Assembly: GCA_902479205.1 (NCBI GenBank)
Contig: CABSNX010000112.1
Location: 1 to 6,505 of the forward strand
DNA: 6,505 nt
Direction of reading: 5' to 3'
Source: an uncultured Collinsella sp.
Lineage (GTDB): Bacteria > Actinomycetota > Coriobacteriia > Coriobacteriales > Coriobacteriaceae
The notes beneath the pieces are model-generated. The model searched no databases and was not told the origin of the DNA. It saw only the letters and a list, made by a program, of their open reading frames with translations. The position numbers and the translations under genes were made by a program. Shown in pieces: positions 4,847-6,505 of this stretch (positions are counted from its first letter, which is position 1; each line of letters opens with the position of its first letter).

Positions 4847-6505
4847 CTAGCGCAGGGAGCGCAGGCCGCCGGCGTCCTTGTCGAGCACCGTAAAGCGCAC
4901 GGCATCCAGGTGCTCCAAGATGCTGATGGCACGTTTGCGCGACACACCCAGGGCCTCGCGCAGTACGCTCGTGGTGGCAGCACCGCCGGCTGCCTCAATG
5001 GCGGCGGCAACAAGCTCGCGCGCATGGGCCTCGGCGGCAGCGGACAGGGCAACGTCGCGCTCGACCTTAACGATCGAGCGGTTGAGCGAAAGCTCGCGCA
5101 GGGCACGCGTCATGGTGTCGCGGCCGAGCTGCAGCTGTTCGCCCACCTCGGGAAGCGCCGGTGCGTCCAGGCCAGCCTCGTCAAGCAGCGCGACAATGCG
5201 CTCGCAAGCCTCTCGCACCACGCGTGCCGCCGCGGCGGCCGAATGCGGATCGAATACCTCGGCGCCCTCGGCGGCGCACACGCCGCGCGAGCAGCCCTCG
5301 GCAATCAGAGCCGCGGCAACGCCTTCATTAGCGGCAGGCCACGCAGCATGGGCAACGGCGCCGGGCGTAAAGCCCGTCTCCTTGGGAGACGCCGCATGCA
5401 TGGCTGACAGGGTCGTCGCCAGTGCATCCATCGCGGCGTCGAGCGCGGAAGAATCTGCATACAGCGAGCCACCCGAGCCAGCAAGCGCGCAAGCAGCGCC
5501 CTGCGCCACCAGCCCGCGCAGCGCGGTATCGACCTCGCCGATACCAAGATCCAAACCCCTAGCAACATCAACGGCCGCAACCGGCAGCGTCTGCAGCGCC
5601 AGCCACGCCTCAACACCAGCGGCGGTATCGCCGGCCTCAAGCGCCACATACAGTGCACGCTCTCCTTCGGCAAGCTCGCGCGAGCGACGGCAGCGCGAAA
5701 GCAGCACACGCCCGCCGCCAATGAGCATAACGGGCGAATACGACAGCACCACGGCATGGTCTCCGGCTCGCAGCGGCAGCGGCTCCTCCAAGCGCACTTG
5801 TACGGTACGGGTCTCGCCCACCGCCATAGGAGCCTCGCCTTCCAAAAGCATGATGCGGCCAACAACCTCGGCCGTGCCGGCCATCACATGCACGCGCGCG
5901 CCCGACTCGAGCACGCGCGGCTTGGCGCCCTCGCGACCCAAGTAGGTAAACGTCATCATAAAGCGCAACGTCTGACCAAAACGGCCCTCCACGCCGAGCA
6001 TCTCACCGCGATCGAGCGCGGCGACAGCATCGCCCACCAAGTTGAGCGCCACACGCTGACCGGGCAACGCCTGCTGCGTGTCGCCATGCACCTGGATCCC
6101 GCGTACGCGGCAGACCGTGCGCGACGGCAGCGCGACGAGCTCATCGCCCACCGCAACCGGCGCATCGTGCAGCGTTCCCGTCACGACGGTGCCGGCGCCC
6201 TTGATCGTAAAGCAGCGGTCGATCGGCAGGCGCGGCGCGGCATCGGTGAGCTCGGCGCGGGCACGGCAGGCATCCCAGCAAGCGGCAACCTGATCGTCAA
6301 GCGCAGCCAGCAGGTCATCGATTCCTGCGCCGGTCTTGGACGACACCGACACCATCGGCGCGTCGGCAAACACGGTATCCGAAAGAAAATCGTCCACGTC
6401 GAGCTCGGCCAGCTCAATCATTTCGCTATCGGCCAGGTCGCACATCGTCAGCGCGACCACCATATGCGTAACGCCCAGCAGCTCCAGCACATGCACGTGC
6501 TCGCG
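4847..6505 (-). CDS. selB: Selenocysteine-specific elongation factor SelB, N-terminus missing
   Basis: A GTPase that carries selenocysteyl-tRNA to the ribosome at UGA codons marked by a SECIS hairpin. 552 residues are readable; the first visible are REHVHVLELLGV, matching the family's TREH segment, so roughly the first 90 residues (G1 GHVDHGKT, G2, G3) lie beyond the right edge. Visible order: G4 region ALTMCD (about 18-23 of the fragment), G5 VSSKTG (54-59), domain II with the SelB signature RLPIDRCFTIKGAGTVVTGT (92-111), RVRGIQVHGD (133-142) and GQRVALNL (149-156), domain III with GTAEVVGR (210-217) and YSPVMLIGGG (256-265), then the long alanine-rich C-terminal winged-helix region that binds SECIS, ending with SRKRAISILEHLD near the C-terminus. 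G4 is odd: TMCD instead of T/N-K-x-D. The stop is TAG. The selenocysteine tRNA gene lies directly downstream, which supports the call. Confidence 0.96.
   Translation of the reverse strand, partial: REHVHVLELLGVTHMVVALTMCDLADSEMIELAELDVDDFLSDTVFADAPMVSVSSKTGAGIDDLLAALDDQVAACWDACRARAELTDAAPRLPIDRCFTIKGAGTVVTGTLHDAPVAVGDELVALPSRTVCRVRGIQVHGDTQQALPGQRVALNLVGDAVAALDRGEMLGVEGRFGQTLRFMMTFTYLGREGAKPRVLESGARVHVMAGTAEVVGRIMLLEGEAPMAVGETRTVQVRLEEPLPLRAGDHAVVLSYSPVMLIGGGRVLLSRCRRSRELAEGERALYVALEAGDTAAGVEAWLALQTLPVAAVDVARGLDLGIGEVDTALRGLVAQGAACALAGSGGSLYADSSALDAAMDALATTLSAMHAASPKETGFTPGAVAHAAWPAANEGVAAALIAEGCSRGVCAAEGAEVFDPHSAAAAARVVREACERIVALLDEAGLDAPALPEVGEQLQLGRDTMTRALRELSLNRSIVKVERDVALSAAAEAHARELVAAAIEAAGGAATTSVLREALGVSRKRAISILEHLDAVRFTVLDKDAGGLRSLR

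Noticed and set aside
3814..5106. 430-codon open frame extending mobA far upstream on the minus strand
   Set aside because: It runs through the selenocysteine tRNA gene, its promoter and a hairpin. The mobA motifs and ribosome site begin at 4446; upstream translation has no family features.
25..6505. A selenoprotein with in-frame UGA
   Set aside because: All readable genes end in TAA or TAG (xdhB, gdhA and DUF3343 in TAA; mobA and selB in TAG) and I saw no family-matching sequence continuing past a TGA. The two truncated genes are open throughout what is visible.

Overview
The window is high-GC bacterial DNA in which every supported gene lies on the minus strand, so it is transcribed from the right edge to the left. 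Gene content (NADP-type glutamate dehydrogenase, a molybdenum hydroxylase, complete selenocysteine decoding parts) and GC-rich codon use suggest an anaerobic actinobacterium of the Coriobacteriia, perhaps Collinsella-like. That assignment is inference, as no marker gene is present. The first 24 bases are not genomic: they are the end of a Nextera read-2 adapter, so the left edge is a library or assembly boundary that cuts a gene.

In transcription order (right to left): selB, the selenocysteine-specific elongation factor, lacks its N-terminus at the right edge (6505-4847). A long inverted repeat follows (4821-4755), then a promoter and the selenocysteine tRNA gene selC (4697-4601) with anticodon UCA, a long extra arm and an encoded CCA, then a terminator-like hairpin. 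Next is a two-gene unit: mobA (4446-3814) and a DUF3343 protein with a cysteine-rich tail (3798-3403). A 250-base spacer holds the likely gdhA control region. gdhA (3151-1796) ends in a clear intrinsic terminator (1770-1741). A second, perfect 26-bp inverted repeat (1720-1646) precedes a molybdenum-hydroxylase operon: the FAD subunit xdhB (1566-652), overlapping by one base an iron-sulfur subunit (652-25). The latter runs on into what looks like the start of the molybdopterin catalytic subunit before the adapter cuts it off.

The theme is selenium plus molybdenum. SelB and tRNA-Sec insert selenocysteine at UGA. MobA finishes the molybdenum cofactor. DUF3343 proteins are putative Se/S carriers. 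The xanthine dehydrogenase-like enzyme belongs to the class that in anaerobes can carry a labile selenium at the molybdenum site. No selenoprotein gene is visible here: none of the readable stops is TGA.

The main oddities are a selenocysteine tRNA with C instead of U at position 33 and a G-A mismatch at the eighth acceptor pair, a SelB whose G4 motif reads TMCD instead of T/N-K-x-D, a seven-cysteine tail on the Se/S-carrier-like protein, and two long hairpins that share their outer arm and differ in their inner arms while keeping complementarity.
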